From NCBI RefSeq assembly GCF_007970665.1, contig NZ_CP042430.1, positions 2,170,001-2,234,000 on the forward strand: DNA of 64,000 bases, given 5' to 3'. Position numbers and translations under genes: made by a program. The notes beneath the pieces were generated by a model. It worked only from the letters and a program-made list of their open reading frames with translations. It was not told the DNA's origin and made no database searches. Of the stretch, positions 16,953 to 26,159 are shown in pieces (positions within the stretch are counted from its first letter, which is position 1; each line of letters starts with the position of its first letter). The stretch is from Baekduia soli. Its GTDB lineage: Bacteria > Actinomycetota > Thermoleophilia > Solirubrobacterales > Solirubrobacteraceae.

Positions 16953-17558
16953 TCAGCGGGCCGCGGCCGCGCCCTCCACGAGCACGACCATCAGCCCGAC
17001 GGCCTCCCCGTCGGCGAGTCCGTGCTCGCGGGCCAGGGAGCGCCAGGTCGGGAACGCCAGCGCGTGGCCGAGGGCCGCGCGCGTGCGGCGACCGGCGTGC
17101 CCGCGCAGCCCGCGACCGGCCATGAGCCCGTCCTGCACCGCTCGCAGGTAGCCGTAGAAGTCGCCGAGGCGACGGTGGACGATCGGGACCAGCGCCTCGT
17201 CGCGCAGCAGGCTGGTGTACATCCCCTCCGTCTGCCGGTAGAAGGCGTACAGCTCGCCCAGGGCGGTCGCCGTGCGCCGCGCCGGGTCCTCGATCCCGGC
17301 CCAGGCGCACGGGTCCGGCGGCGGGTGGGCCGCCCGGTAGTGCGACGAGCACGCCGCGAACAGCGACTCGTCGTCGGGGAAGTGGCGGTAGACGGTCGAG
17401 CGCCGGACGCCGGCGTGCTCGGCGATGGCGCTGATCGAGGTCCGGGCCGGCCCGAGCTCCTCGTGGAGGGCGACGGCGCTCTCGGTGATCCGCCGGCGCG
17501 TCTCCTCCTCGAGGTCGGCACGGCGGGTCTTGCGGTAGGTGCGCTTTTGATCGGACAT
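16953..17558 (-). CDS. TetR-family transcriptional regulator
   Basis: A 201-residue TetR repressor. The helix-turn-helix is at residues about 30-60: TSISAIAEHAGVRRSTVYRHFPDDESLF. The rest is the helical ligand/dimer domain. It is divergent from the cupin gene. The shared 85-nt spacer holds an imperfect palindrome and a sigma-70-type promoter, so it probably represses itself and the cupin gene. The Met at 17558 begins the recognisable DNA-binding domain; the frame stays open upstream across the promoter. Confidence 0.88.
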   Translation of the reverse strand: MSDQKRTYRKTRRADLEEETRRRITESAVALHEELGPARTSISAIAEHAGVRRSTVYRHFPDDESLFAACSSHYRAAHPPPDPCAWAGIEDPARRTATALGELYAFYRQTEGMYTSLLRDEALVPIVHRRLGDFYGYLRAVQDGLMAGRGLRGHAGRRTRAALGHALAFPTWRSLAREHGLADGEAVGLMVVLVEGAAAAR

Positions 17559-17560
17559 GA

Positions 17561-17576
17561 ATGTCTCGCGAAACAT
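17561..17576. promoter_or_regulatory. Candidate TetR operator
   Basis: ATGTCTCGCGAAACAT is symmetric except for one mismatched pair (ATGTYTCGCGARACAT). It lies two bases before the TetR start codon and just upstream of the -35 box of the cupin promoter, as expected for a repressor controlling both divergent genes. Confidence 0.5.
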
Positions 17577-17577
17577 C

Positions 17578-17606
17578 TTGACAGGTCCGCAGGACGGCCG
17601 TACATT
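17578..17606 (+). promoter_or_regulatory. Sigma-70-type promoter for the cupin gene
   Basis: TTGACA at 17578-17583 and TACATT at 17601-17606 are separated by 17 bases, close to the housekeeping consensus and unusual in this very GC-rich sequence. The cupin start is 37 nt downstream, with AAAGGAG before it. Confidence 0.6.
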
Positions 17607-17643
17607 TTCGTGCGACACCATTGTCCAGTGAAAGGAGTCGGAC

Positions 17644-18174
17644 ATGCAGACCACCGCCCCCCGGATCATCGGACCGAGCGACGCCCAGGAGGGCTTCCTC
17701 GGCAGCATCGGGGTCCGCTTCATGGTCGACGGCGCCGAGGCCGATCAGCGGTTCTCGCTCGTCGAGCACCCGATGTCGCCGCGCGCGCTCGCCGCGCCGT
17801 TGCACCTCCACACCCGCGAGGACGAGTACAGCTACGTGCTGCAGGGGCGCATGGGCGCCCTGCTGGGCGACGACGTCGTCGAGGCCGGGCCCGGCGACCT
17901 CGTCTTCAAGCCGCGCAACCAGTGGCACACGTTCTGGAACGCGGGCGACGAGCCGTGCCGGATCCTCGAGATCATCTCGCCGGCCGGCTTCGAGCAGTTC
18001 TTCCGCGAGCTCGACGCCCTCGGCGGGGCGATGGCCGCCGACCCCGAGGCCCTGGCGCGGCTCAACGAGCGCTACGGCCAGGAGATGCAGATCGACTCGG
18101 TGCCTGAGCTGGTCCAGCGCTTCGGGCTGCGGATCGGCGAGCGGCTGGCCGGCGGCTGGACCCCCGTCGCGTAG
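17644..18174 (+). CDS. Cupin-domain protein
   Basis: A 176-residue single-domain cupin. The first metal motif is PLHLHTREDEYSYVLQGRM (two His and one Glu) and the second is GDLVFKPRNQWHTFWN with its His. A helical C-terminal tail follows (EALARLNERYGQEM). Such proteins are metal-dependent dioxygenases, isomerases or sensors; no substrate can be named. AAAGGAG precedes the ATG. Control by the divergent TetR gene is likely. Confidence 0.85.
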   Translation: MQTTAPRIIGPSDAQEGFLGSIGVRFMVDGAEADQRFSLVEHPMSPRALAAPLHLHTREDEYSYVLQGRMGALLGDDVVEAGPGDLVFKPRNQWHTFWNAGDEPCRILEIISPAGFEQFFRELDALGGAMAADPEALARLNERYGQEMQIDSVPELVQRFGLRIGERLAGGWTPVA

Positions 18175-18289
18175 TCCGGCGACATCGAAGGGCCTCGCCG
18201 AGGTCTTCCACCGCGCCACGGACGGCGCCGCGCCGGCCGCCTGACCGGGACCGCCCACGGCCGGCGGCGCCCGGCCGTAGGGTGGGCCC

Positions 18290-19447
18290 ATGCACGTCCG
18301 CCGCCCGCCGGCCCTGGCGACCGGCGCGGCGATCGCGGCCCTGGCGGCCGCGCCCGCTGCCGCCGGCGCAGATGTCCGCATCGACGGCCACGGGTTCGGG
18401 CACGCCGTCGGCCTCTCCCAGTACGGCGCGATGGGCTACGCCGCGCGGGAGGGCCGCAGCTGGCCGTGGATCCTGGCGCACTACTACCCGGGCACCACGC
18501 CGGCGACCGCCCCGGCCACGCGGTTGCGCGTGCGGCTCGCGGCCGGGCCGGCGGCCCGCGTCGGCGGCGTGCGCCTGGCCCGCGACGGCGCCGGCCGCCA
18601 CGTCGCGCTCAGCCCGCGGCGCTCCTACCGGTTGACGCCCTGGCCGGGCGGCGTCCTGCTGCGCCTCTACGACCGCTCGGCCGGGCGCGTCGTCGCCCAC
18701 CTGCGCGCGCCGGTGCGCCTGAGCGGCCCCGGCCCGCTCGGGCTGCTCGGCACGGCCGACAACGGCGTCGCCGACGGCCGCTACCGGGGCGCGCTGGTGG
18801 TGGCGGGCGACCCGGCCGGGGTCGTCGTCGACGACGACGTCGACCTCGAGCAGTACCTCCTCGGCGTCGTGGGCAGCGAGATGCCCGCCTCCTGGCCCAC
18901 GCAGGCGCTGCGCGCCCAGGCCGTGGCGGCGCGTACCTACGCCCTGGCCGGCCGCCGCCCGGCCGAGCCGTTCGACGTCTACGCCGACTCCCGCTCCCAG
19001 GAGTACCGCGGCGTCGCCGGCGAGTCCCCGTCCGCGGCGGCCGCCGTGGCCGGCACGCGGCGGCGGATCCTGGACTACGGCTCCGGGCCGGCGCAGACGC
19101 TGTTCTCCGCATCGTCGGGCGGCCGCACGGCCGCGGTGCAGGACGCGTTCCCGGGGGCGGCGGCGCAGCCCTACCTCCAGGCGGTCGACGACCCCTACGA
19201 CACGCTCTCGCCCTACCACGACTGGTCGGTGTCGCCGACCGGCGCCGAGCTCGAGCAGCGGCTGGGCCCGGTGCTCGCGGGCCGGCTCGCCGACCTCGCG
19301 GTGACCACGACGACGCCCGAGGGCCGTGCGGCGACCGTGACGGTGACGGGCACGCTGGGCACGACCGTCGTCGACGCCGTGACGATCCGGCGCCTGCTCG
19401 GCCTGCGCTCGACCTGGTTCACGATCACCCGCCTGCCCGGGGCATGA
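18290..19447 (+). CDS. SpoIID/LytB-domain secreted protein
   Basis: A 385-residue exported protein. A signal peptide (ALATGAAIAALAAAPAAAGA) is followed by VRIDGHGFGHAVGLSQYGAMGYA, the hallmark of SpoIID/LytB proteins. Then come the domain core DDVDLEQYLLGVVGSEMPASWPTQALRAQAVAARTYAL and PAQTLFSASSGGRTA. SpoIID is a lytic transglycosylase acting on denuded peptidoglycan. In non-sporulating actinobacteria such proteins are thought to act in wall remodelling. TAGGGT six bases before the ATG and no ribosome site suggest a leaderless message. Confidence 0.85.
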   Translation: MHVRRPPALATGAAIAALAAAPAAAGADVRIDGHGFGHAVGLSQYGAMGYAAREGRSWPWILAHYYPGTTPATAPATRLRVRLAAGPAARVGGVRLARDGAGRHVALSPRRSYRLTPWPGGVLLRLYDRSAGRVVAHLRAPVRLSGPGPLGLLGTADNGVADGRYRGALVVAGDPAGVVVDDDVDLEQYLLGVVGSEMPASWPTQALRAQAVAARTYALAGRRPAEPFDVYADSRSQEYRGVAGESPSAAAAVAGTRRRILDYGSGPAQTLFSASSGGRTAAVQDAFPGAAAQPYLQAVDDPYDTLSPYHDWSVSPTGAELEQRLGPVLAGRLADLAVTTTTPEGRAATVTVTGTLGTTVVDAVTIRRLLGLRSTWFTITRLPGA

Positions 19448-19510
19448 ACAGGACCTGAACGGCGCCGGCCCGTCGTTGACGCACCGGCGGTCGCGGCCTA
19501 GGTTCGGCGC

Positions 19511-20829
19511 ATGCGCGCGCGAGTCCGCACGGTGGTGGGCTTGCCGGTCGCCCTGGCGCTCGGGGTCCTGACGACGACGGCGGCGGCCGTGGCCGGCGCC
19601 GCGACCCCCGCCTCGCCGGCCGGCCCGGCGGTCACGCGCCTGGCCGCCCCCGCCCGCGTGTCGCTCACGGCGCTGACGACGCGTGGCATGGTCGTGCGCG
19701 CGGTCGCCGGGCCCGGCACCCGCTTCGTGCGGCTGCAGCTCGTGCGCCGCACGCCCCGCGGACCACGGTGGCCCGCACGTTCGCCGTCGCCGCCGGCGGC
19801 CACCTGCGCCTGCGTTGGAGGCTCTCGGTCGCCACCGCGCGCCGGCTGCGCGCGGGGTCCTATGCGCTCGTCGCCCGCGCCGGGCGCCGGCGCAGCGCCC
19901 TGGACGGCGCGCCGCACACGACGCGCCTGCGGATCTTCGGCGTGCGCCCGCCGCTGCCCGCGAAGCCGGCACCGGTCGCGCCGGTCCCGGCCGTGCCCGC
20001 GCCCGCGCCCGTCCCGCCCGCCGTCAGCATGGGCCACCCGTCGTCGGCCGCGCCGTGCGGGCAGACGACCGGCGCCCCGGCCTGGCAGCACGTCGTCTGG
20101 GTGATCATGGAGAACACGGGCTACTCGGGGATCATCGGCGCCTCCGCCGCGCCCTACCTCAACGGGCTGGCCGCCCGGTGCGGGCTGGCCACGCAGTACT
20201 TCGCGATCACGCACCCGAGCCTGCCCAACTACATCGCCATGACGTCGGGCTCGCCCCAGGGCATCCACGACGACGCCGACCCCTCCGCGCACCCGTTGGC
20301 CGCGCCGAGCATCTTCAGCCAGCTCGGCACCGACTGGCGCTCCCTGCAGGAGTCGATGCCGGTCACCTGCGGCGGCACGTCCAAGGGGTCCTACGCGCCC
20401 AAGCACAACCCCGCGGCCTACTACACCAACGTGGCCGCGGCGTGCGCGACGCAGGACGTGCCGCTCGCCGATCCGCCCGACCTCTCGGCCCGGTTCACGT
20501 TCGTCACGCCGAACCTGTGCCACGACATGCACGACTGCTCGGTGGCCCAGGGCGACGCGTGGCTGGCCGGCTGGATGCCGAAGGTCCTCGACAGCCCGCA
20601 GTACCAGTCGGGGACCACCGCGGTCTTCGTCACCTGGGACGAGGACAACGGCAGCCAGGGCAACCGCGTCGCGACGCTCGTGCTCGCGCCCAGCACACAG
20701 CCGGGCACCACCAGCGCGACGACGTTCAGCCACTACTCGCTGCTGCGCACGACGGAGGAGATGCTCGGCCTCCCGCCGCTGGCCGGCGCCGCGACGGCGG
20801 TCAGCATGCGCGCCGCCTTCGGGCTCTGA
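19511..20829 (+). pseudogene. Secreted phosphoesterase (acid phosphatase/phospholipase C-like), frameshifted
   Basis: A signal peptide in the first frame (RTVVGLPVALALGVLTTTAAA) leads into a beta domain ending LQLVRRTP near 19755. The remainder is in another frame: TFAVAAGGHLRLRWRLS, a Pro/Ala linker, then the phosphoesterase domain WQHVVWVIMENTGYSGIIG, THPSLPNYIAMTSGS, FTFVTPNLCHDMHDCS and AVFVTWDEDNGS. That domain is of the alkaline-phosphatase-like superfamily (PF04185-type). One base missing near 19755-19768 would explain the break. TAGGTT lies six bases before the ATG. A second full-length member of the family is encoded at 60255-61232. Confidence 0.8.
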
Positions 20830-20832
20830 CCC

Positions 20833-23259
20833 TCAGGCGGCTCCGCCGTCGGCCCGCGGCCGGCCGTTGCCCGCCGGAGGGCGGGTGGCCATCGCGGCGC
20901 GGGCCAGGGCGAGCAGGCGGTCGCGCACCGCGGCGTCGGCGTCGGTGCGCCCCGTCACGAGCTCCATCGCCTGGTCGACCGTGGTGACCGGCCAGACGCA
21001 GAACCGCCCCGCGGCCACCGCGTCGACCACCCGCGGCGCGAGCATGAGGTGCGGAAGGTTGGCGGCGGGGACGACCACGCCCTGCTCCCCCGTCAGGCCC
21101 CGGGCGTCGCAGAGGTCGAAGTAGCCCTCGATCTTCTCGTTGATGCCGCCGACCGCGTGGACCGCGCCGTGCTGGTCGACGGCGCCCGTCACCGCGATGC
21201 CCTGCAGCACGGGGAGGCCACCGATGGCCGAGAGCAGCGCCAGCAGCTCCGCCGTGGAGGCCGAGTCGCCCTCGACCGGGCCGTAGGACTGCTCGAAGAC
21301 GATGCTGGCGCGCAGCGCCATCGGGCGCTCGCGGAAGTAGCGCCCGGCGAGGAAGCCGCTGAGGATCAGGATGCCCTTGGCGTGGATGGGACCGCTGAGG
21401 CGCGCCTCGCGGTCGATGTCCAGGACCTCGCCCTCGCCGGGGGCGACCGTGCTCGTGATCCGCACGGGGTGCCCGAACGCGTGGTCGCCGACCATGGAGA
21501 CGGCCAGGCCGTTGATCTGCCCGATGGCCGTCCCGTCGAGGTCGATGTGGTGGGTGCCCTCCAGGACGGCGACGCGCATGCGCTCCTCGACGAGGTCCGA
21601 GCGGCGCCGGCGCGCGGCCAGCGCGGCGGCGATCTGCTCGCCGCCGACGACCGGCGCCCCGGCGGCGACCGCGATGTGGGCGGCCTCCGTGGCGATGTCG
21701 CGCAGCAGGCGCGTGCGGGTCGACAGCCGGTCGCGGTGGCCGGCCAGGCGGCTTCCCTCCTCGACCATCGCGGCGATCGCCCCCCGGTCGAACGCCGGCA
21801 GGCCAGCCTCGCCGGCCAGGCGCGCGAGCCAGCCGGCGTAGGCCTGTACGCCGGCCGCGTCGCGCGGCATCTCGTCGTCGAAGTCGGCGCGCAGCTTGAA
21901 GAGCCGGCCGAGGTCGTCGTCGGCGGCCAGGAGCAGCTCGTACAGCTCGACCGGCCCGACGAGGATCACCGTGACGTGGATCTCGGCGGGCTCGGGATCC
22001 AGCGTGACGCCCGGGAAGAGCATGTACTGCACCGCGACGTTCTCGATCTTGAGCCGTCCCGTGCGCAGCACGTCCTTCAGGCGCGCCCAGGCGTAGGGCG
22101 TGCTGAGCACGTCGGCGGCCTGGAGGACCAGGAACGCGCCCGAGGCCTGGTGCACCAGGCCCGCGCGCAGGTGGCGGTGGTCGGTGACCGCCGCGCCGAA
22201 GGCGGTCTCGTACTCCACGCGCCCGAACAGGTCGTAGAAGGAGGGATCGGTCGCCACGATCACCGGTGCGGCGCCGGCGGGGTCGTTGGCGACGAGCACG
22301 TTGACCGCGTAACGGGCCAGGACGGCGTGCGCCGGGGACCGCAGGCCGGGCGGCATGCCGGGGACCGGCGCCGGTCCCCCGGCGTCGTCGCCCGCCCGGA
22401 AGGCGTCGAGGTGCTCGATCATGTCGTCGCGCAGGGCCTGCAGCCAGTCGGCGACGCGCGGGGCGCCCGCCCAGCGCGCCCGGGCGTCCTGGACGAGATG
22501 GCCGATCGCGAACTCGGCCACGTCGTGGTTGAGCTCGCGATGGCGCTCGCCCAGGTCGCGCTCGATGTCGCGGACCTTGCCGAAGGCCTGGTCGACCGGG
22601 GCGCCGAGGTCGGCGACCGCGGCCTCGAACCGCCGGCGCACCTCGTCGGGCATCGACGCGACCTCGTCGGGCTGCAGCGGGCGCCCGGCCACGAGCGGCA
22701 CGCTGAGCACCCCGGCGGGCGTGAGCTGCAGGGCGACGCCCGCCTCGCGGGCCCGCGCCTCCAGCGCGCCGAGGATCTCGGCGCGGCGGTGGTCGGCCTC
22801 CTCATGCAGCCGGCGGTGGCGCGTGCGGAAGCTGTCGCTGTCGAACGCCCGGGCGAGGGCCTCGCGGCCGTCCTGCACGAGCCGGTCGGCCTCGGCGGCC
22901 AGGGCGCGGGCGCGGCCCGTCGGCACGGTGATCGCCAGCGGGCGCAGGGGGTCGGCGAAGTCCGCGACGTGGACGAGGTCCGGCGGCGCGGGCAGGGTGC
23001 GGGCGTGCTCGCGCAGCCAGTCGCCGACCATCGCGCGCATGCCGGTGTCGGCGGGGCCGGTGGCGAAGACGTTGTAGCCGTCGGCGGGCATCGCCGCCGC
23101 CACGGCCAGCGCCTCGGCGGCGCGGGGCTGGCCGTAGCTGCCGGTCCCGGCCTCCAGGTCGGCGGTGCTGCCCACCGGCACCTCCGCCGGCGGGCAGATG
23201 CGGCGCAGCTGATCGGCCGGCGCGCCCGGCGGCCGGCGGGAGAGGGCGGGGCTGGGCAT
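20833..23259 (-). CDS. Lon-like protease with degenerate ATPase domain (LonB/YcbZ type)
   Basis: An 808-residue protein of the AAA-associated Lon family. The C-terminal Lon protease domain is clear: INGLAVSMVGDHAFGHPVRI, the nucleophile Ser in EGDSASTAELLALLSAI, and the catalytic Lys in GGINEKIEGYFDLC. The N-terminal half has a P-loop-like site (FATGPADTGMRAMV) lacking the GK[ST] of a functional Walker A, and then a long charged helical region. This matches YcbZ-like proteins, in which ATPase activity is thought to be lost. Likely cytoplasmic quality-control protease. Confidence 0.85.
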   Translation of the reverse strand: MPSPALSRRPPGAPADQLRRICPPAEVPVGSTADLEAGTGSYGQPRAAEALAVAAAMPADGYNVFATGPADTGMRAMVGDWLREHARTLPAPPDLVHVADFADPLRPLAITVPTGRARALAAEADRLVQDGREALARAFDSDSFRTRHRRLHEEADHRRAEILGALEARAREAGVALQLTPAGVLSVPLVAGRPLQPDEVASMPDEVRRRFEAAVADLGAPVDQAFGKVRDIERDLGERHRELNHDVAEFAIGHLVQDARARWAGAPRVADWLQALRDDMIEHLDAFRAGDDAGGPAPVPGMPPGLRSPAHAVLARYAVNVLVANDPAGAAPVIVATDPSFYDLFGRVEYETAFGAAVTDHRHLRAGLVHQASGAFLVLQAADVLSTPYAWARLKDVLRTGRLKIENVAVQYMLFPGVTLDPEPAEIHVTVILVGPVELYELLLAADDDLGRLFKLRADFDDEMPRDAAGVQAYAGWLARLAGEAGLPAFDRGAIAAMVEEGSRLAGHRDRLSTRTRLLRDIATEAAHIAVAAGAPVVGGEQIAAALAARRRRSDLVEERMRVAVLEGTHHIDLDGTAIGQINGLAVSMVGDHAFGHPVRITSTVAPGEGEVLDIDREARLSGPIHAKGILILSGFLAGRYFRERPMALRASIVFEQSYGPVEGDSASTAELLALLSAIGGLPVLQGIAVTGAVDQHGAVHAVGGINEKIEGYFDLCDARGLTGEQGVVVPAANLPHLMLAPRVVDAVAAGRFCVWPVTTVDQAMELVTGRTDADAAVRDRLLALARAAMATRPPAGNGRPRADGGAA

Positions 23260-23489
23260 CCGGCGACGCTAGAGCGCACGGCGACGGCCGCCATCGGGGA
23301 GGACCCGGGCCGCGGTTGCGGAGAACCACGGTGCCCGGGCCCCCGGCGGGGCTCAGGCGTCGAGCCGGCCCGCCGGCCCTGGGCCGCGTCGGCGTGTCCG
23401 GCGCGATCGGCGACTGGGAGACCGAGATGTCGCGCGCCACGTGCAGCAGGCGCGCCGGCATGGCGATCTGCTCGCCGGAGGCCAGGCCC

Positions 23490-24757
23490 TCAAGGCGACG
23501 CAGGCACGGGGTACGCGAGCCCGGCCTCCAGGAGGCGCTCGGCGACGCGCGTCAGGCTCCAGCACTGCTCCGCGGTGCGGCGGGCGGCGGCGCGCAGCGC
23601 GTCACGGTCGGTGGGGCCGAGCGACAGCACGCGGTCCAGCCGGTCGCGCAGCGCGGTGGCGTCGGCGGTCGGGAAGCTCGCCAGGCCGCGGGCGGCCGGG
23701 GGTAGCGCTCCTCGAGCTCGCGGGCGACGCCGGCCAGGCCGGAGTGGTCGGCCACGACGGGCGGGCACCCGGTCGCGGCGGCCTCCGCGGCCACCATCCC
23801 GAACGCCTCGGGGAAGATCGACGGCACGACGGAGACGTCGGCGAGCGCGAGGAGGTGGACGAGGTGGCGCTGCGCGAGCGCGCCCGTGAAGAGCACGTCG
23901 AGGCCGGCGGCCCGGCGCTGCAGGCCGGCGCGTGCGTCGCCGAAGCCGACGACGACCGCGCGGGCGTCGAGCCCCCGCAGCGCCTCGAGCAGGACGCCGA
24001 CGCCCTTGTTCTCGATGAGCTTGCCCACGTAGACCACCGTGGGCCGGTCGCCGGCCAGGAACGCCGCAAGGCGCGCCGCGTTGTCCTCGTCGGGCAGCCA
24101 CGCGTCCGCGTTGCCGGGGTTGGGCGGGTCGCGCCGGGCCTCTTCGAGCAGCCGCTCGAGCGCCTCGCCCGGCGGCTCGGGCCGCCAGCGCTCGACGTCG
24201 ACGCCGGGCGGGATCTCGTGGACGCGGTCCAGCGGGCCGCAGACGTCGTGCAGCACCTCGCGGATGTGCTGGGAGCCGACGACGGTGGCCGCGGCGCCGC
24301 GCAGCGCCTCGGCGCCCCACCGCGCCAGCCCGGGATGCCCGCGCATCGCGTACTCCAGCTCGGAGCCGTGGACCTTGACGACGTACGGGCTGTCGCCCGC
24401 GGCGCCCACCGGTCCGCCGAGCACGACGTGGTTGGCCAGGACGAGGTCGGCCGGGCCGTGCTCGCGCAGGGCGCGGGCGTTGGCCTGCACCCACCGCTCG
24501 AGCTCGTCGCGCGGGCAGTCGGGCATGCGCCGGACCTCGTAGCCCTCATAGCGGTCGAGCACGAACACCGGCAGCAGCCCGTCGACGTCGGGCCGGACCG
24601 TCGTCACGCCCTCGAGGTCGAACTGCTCGGGATGGGCCTCCTGGGAGAACACGGTGACGTCGTGGCCGGCACGGGCCCACTCGCGAGCGACCTGACGGGC
24701 GTAGGTGTTCGATCCCGTGCCGCCGAGGAGGTAGCCGTGCCAGACGTGGAGGCGCAT
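23490..24757 (-). pseudogene. GT4-family glycosyltransferase, frameshifted near its end
   Basis: It starts MRLHVWHGYLLGGTGSNTYAR (ATG 24757) with the donor/acceptor-loop glycines. It continues with VVKVHGSELEYAMRG, VVGSQHIREVL, IPPGVDVERWRPEPPGEA, VVYVGKLIENKGVGVLLEAL and the sugar-nucleotide-binding block SIFPEAFGMVAAEAAATGCP. After ELEERYP the frame changes at a run of five G on the plus strand (23698-23702) and resumes as RGLASFPTADATALRDRL, ending AYPVPASP at 23490. The loss is only the last 65 residues and is probably a sequencing indel. Function: retaining glycosyl transfer to an unknown acceptor. Confidence 0.85.
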
Positions 24758-25107
24758 CCGGCATGGGCTACCCGTCCGGTCCGCGGCGCCAACCACGCGG
24801 GGCCCGGCGGTCCGGACCGGGCCGCGGATCCCGCGCCCCTGCGCCGCATCGTCAGCGAGGTCGTGATCCTGCAGGACCCCGCCGAGGCCCTGCTGGCCGA
24901 GCTGCGCGACGAGCGCGGCCTGCCCGCGGTCGCGCCCGCCTGCCGGGCGCTCATGGAGCGCCTGGTCGCGCTGCGCGCCGACCTGCGGGCGTGCGGGCGA
25001 CCCGTCCGGGCCGCCGCGCCGGGCTTCCCGGATCCTTCGATCGGCGGATCTTCGGGGTGCGACGCCCTGGTAGAACCCGCGGCACACCCCCCGAAAGGAC
25101 CGCCGCG
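24758..25107. other. 350-nt stretch with weak coding-like signal
   Basis: No confident gene. A plus-strand frame reading RRIVSEVVILQDPAEALLAEL followed by ERLVALRADLRACG has helical, coding-like composition, but there is no clear start and it runs into the next gene out of frame. It may be a gene remnant. Confidence 0.3.
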
Positions 25108-25413
25108 ATGTCCTCCTCCCATGACGATCCCATCGGCACGCCGTCCACCGGCGGCGATGTGTCGCGCGGCGACCGCCTGCGCGGCAAGGCCCACCGGGGC
25201 CGCGTCTACTCCTCCGCGCTGACGATCGGCGTGCTGGCGGGGATCCTCATCGCGCTGGCCGCCTCCAACACGCGGCACGTGCGCGTGAGCTGGGTCGTCG
25301 GCTCGTCGTCGGTCTCGCTGGTGTGGCTCGTGGTCGGCGCCGCGGCGATCGGCTGGCTGCTGGGGATCGCCACGATGGTGACGCTGCGCCGCAGGGCACG
25401 GCCGAAGGCCTAG
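25108..25413 (+). CDS. LapA-domain (DUF1049) small membrane protein
   Basis: A 101-residue protein with an N-terminal hydrophilic region, then TLTIGVLAGILIALAASNT-like and LVWLVVGAAAIGWLLGIATM membrane helices with HVRVSWVVGSSSVSL between them, the pattern of LapA/DUF1049 proteins. CCGAAAGGA lies before the ATG. Its stop codon overlaps the stop of the convergent transpeptidase gene (CTAG). Role in this phylum unknown. Confidence 0.75.
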   Translation: MSSSHDDPIGTPSTGGDVSRGDRLRGKAHRGRVYSSALTIGVLAGILIALAASNTRHVRVSWVVGSSSVSLVWLVVGAAAIGWLLGIATMVTLRRRARPKA

Positions 25414-26159
25414 TCCGTGACGGTCAGCGGCGTGCCCGCGCCGATGCGCCGGGCCAGCCAGGTGATGGCCGGCGTGGTCAGCCGCACGCAGCCGTGCGAG
25501 GCGGCCGTGCCCGGCGCGCCGGCCAGGCCGCCCGTGCCGTGCAGCGCGATCTGCCCCGGGCCGCCCTCGAACTCCTGCAGCACCGTCGATCGGGCGCTGG
25601 AGGCCAGGGCGAACGGGGCGCCGGGGGCGCCCGGCTCGAGCGCCAGGGCCTCCTCGACGAAGAAGCGGCCGCGCGGCGTCGGGGTGGAGGGCTTGCCCAC
25701 CACGGCGCGGAACCGGCGGATGACGCGGGCGTCGTAGGAGACGGTGACCCGGCGCAGGGAGAGCCGGACCGTGATGCTCCACCCGGTGGTCGCCGGCCGC
25801 GTCCTCGCCGTGGGGATCCAGCCCGCGTGGCCGTTGGGGCGCCCGGGCAGCCGGACCCTGGCCCAGGACGCCGCGCCGGCGCCGGTCGCGCGGTCCAGCA
25901 CGGGCAGGACGGTCCGGACGCCGGTCAGCGGGCGCCGGGCCGGCACGAACGCGATGCGACGGGCGCGCACGCTCGGCGACGACCGCGCGTAGTGGTCGTG
26001 CAGGAGGACGATGAGCGCCTGGCGGCCGGGGACCGGCGCGTCGGCGGCGCCGGCGGGCGGGGCACCGGCCGCCGCCGCCATCGTCAGGGCGGCCCCCGCC
26101 ACCGCGATCCGCCGGCGCGGGCCGGCGCAGCGCAGGGCGGCGAGGACCGGGTGGGTCAT
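25410..26159 (-). CDS. L,D-transpeptidase (YkuD domain), exported
   Basis: A 249-residue wall enzyme. After a signal peptide (RRIAVAGAALTMAAAAGAP) comes a linker/SH3-like region and then the YkuD domain: RRFRAVVGKPSTPTPRGRFFVEE, IALHGTGG and the catalytic motif ASHGCVRL with its Cys. It forms 3-3 crosslinks or attaches proteins to peptidoglycan. Its ATG overlaps the stop of the upstream DUF3494 gene (ATGA), so the two are translationally coupled and probably share the c-di-GMP-riboswitch-like leader. Confidence 0.85.
   Translation of the reverse strand: MTHPVLAALRCAGPRRRIAVAGAALTMAAAAGAPPAGAADAPVPGRQALIVLLHDHYARSSPSVRARRIAFVPARRPLTGVRTVLPVLDRATGAGAASWARVRLPGRPNGHAGWIPTARTRPATTGWSITVRLSLRRVTVSYDARVIRRFRAVVGKPSTPTPRGRFFVEEALALEPGAPGAPFALASSARSTVLQEFEGGPGQIALHGTGGLAGAPGTAASHGCVRLTTPAITWLARRIGAGTPLTVTD

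Noticed and set aside
22990-23200. ATP-dependent protease function for the Lon-like protein
   Set aside because: The P-loop-like segment FATGPADTGMRAMV lacks the GK[ST] of Walker A, so an active ATPase was not claimed.
21049-23889. Long open frame of over 900 codons opposite the Lon-like protease gene
   Set aside because: It is a GC-rich antisense shadow rich in Arg, Ala, Gly and Asp with no domain motifs; the minus-strand gene has clear Lon signatures. The same applies to antisense frames over 36408-39656, 47603-50965 and 57361-59919.
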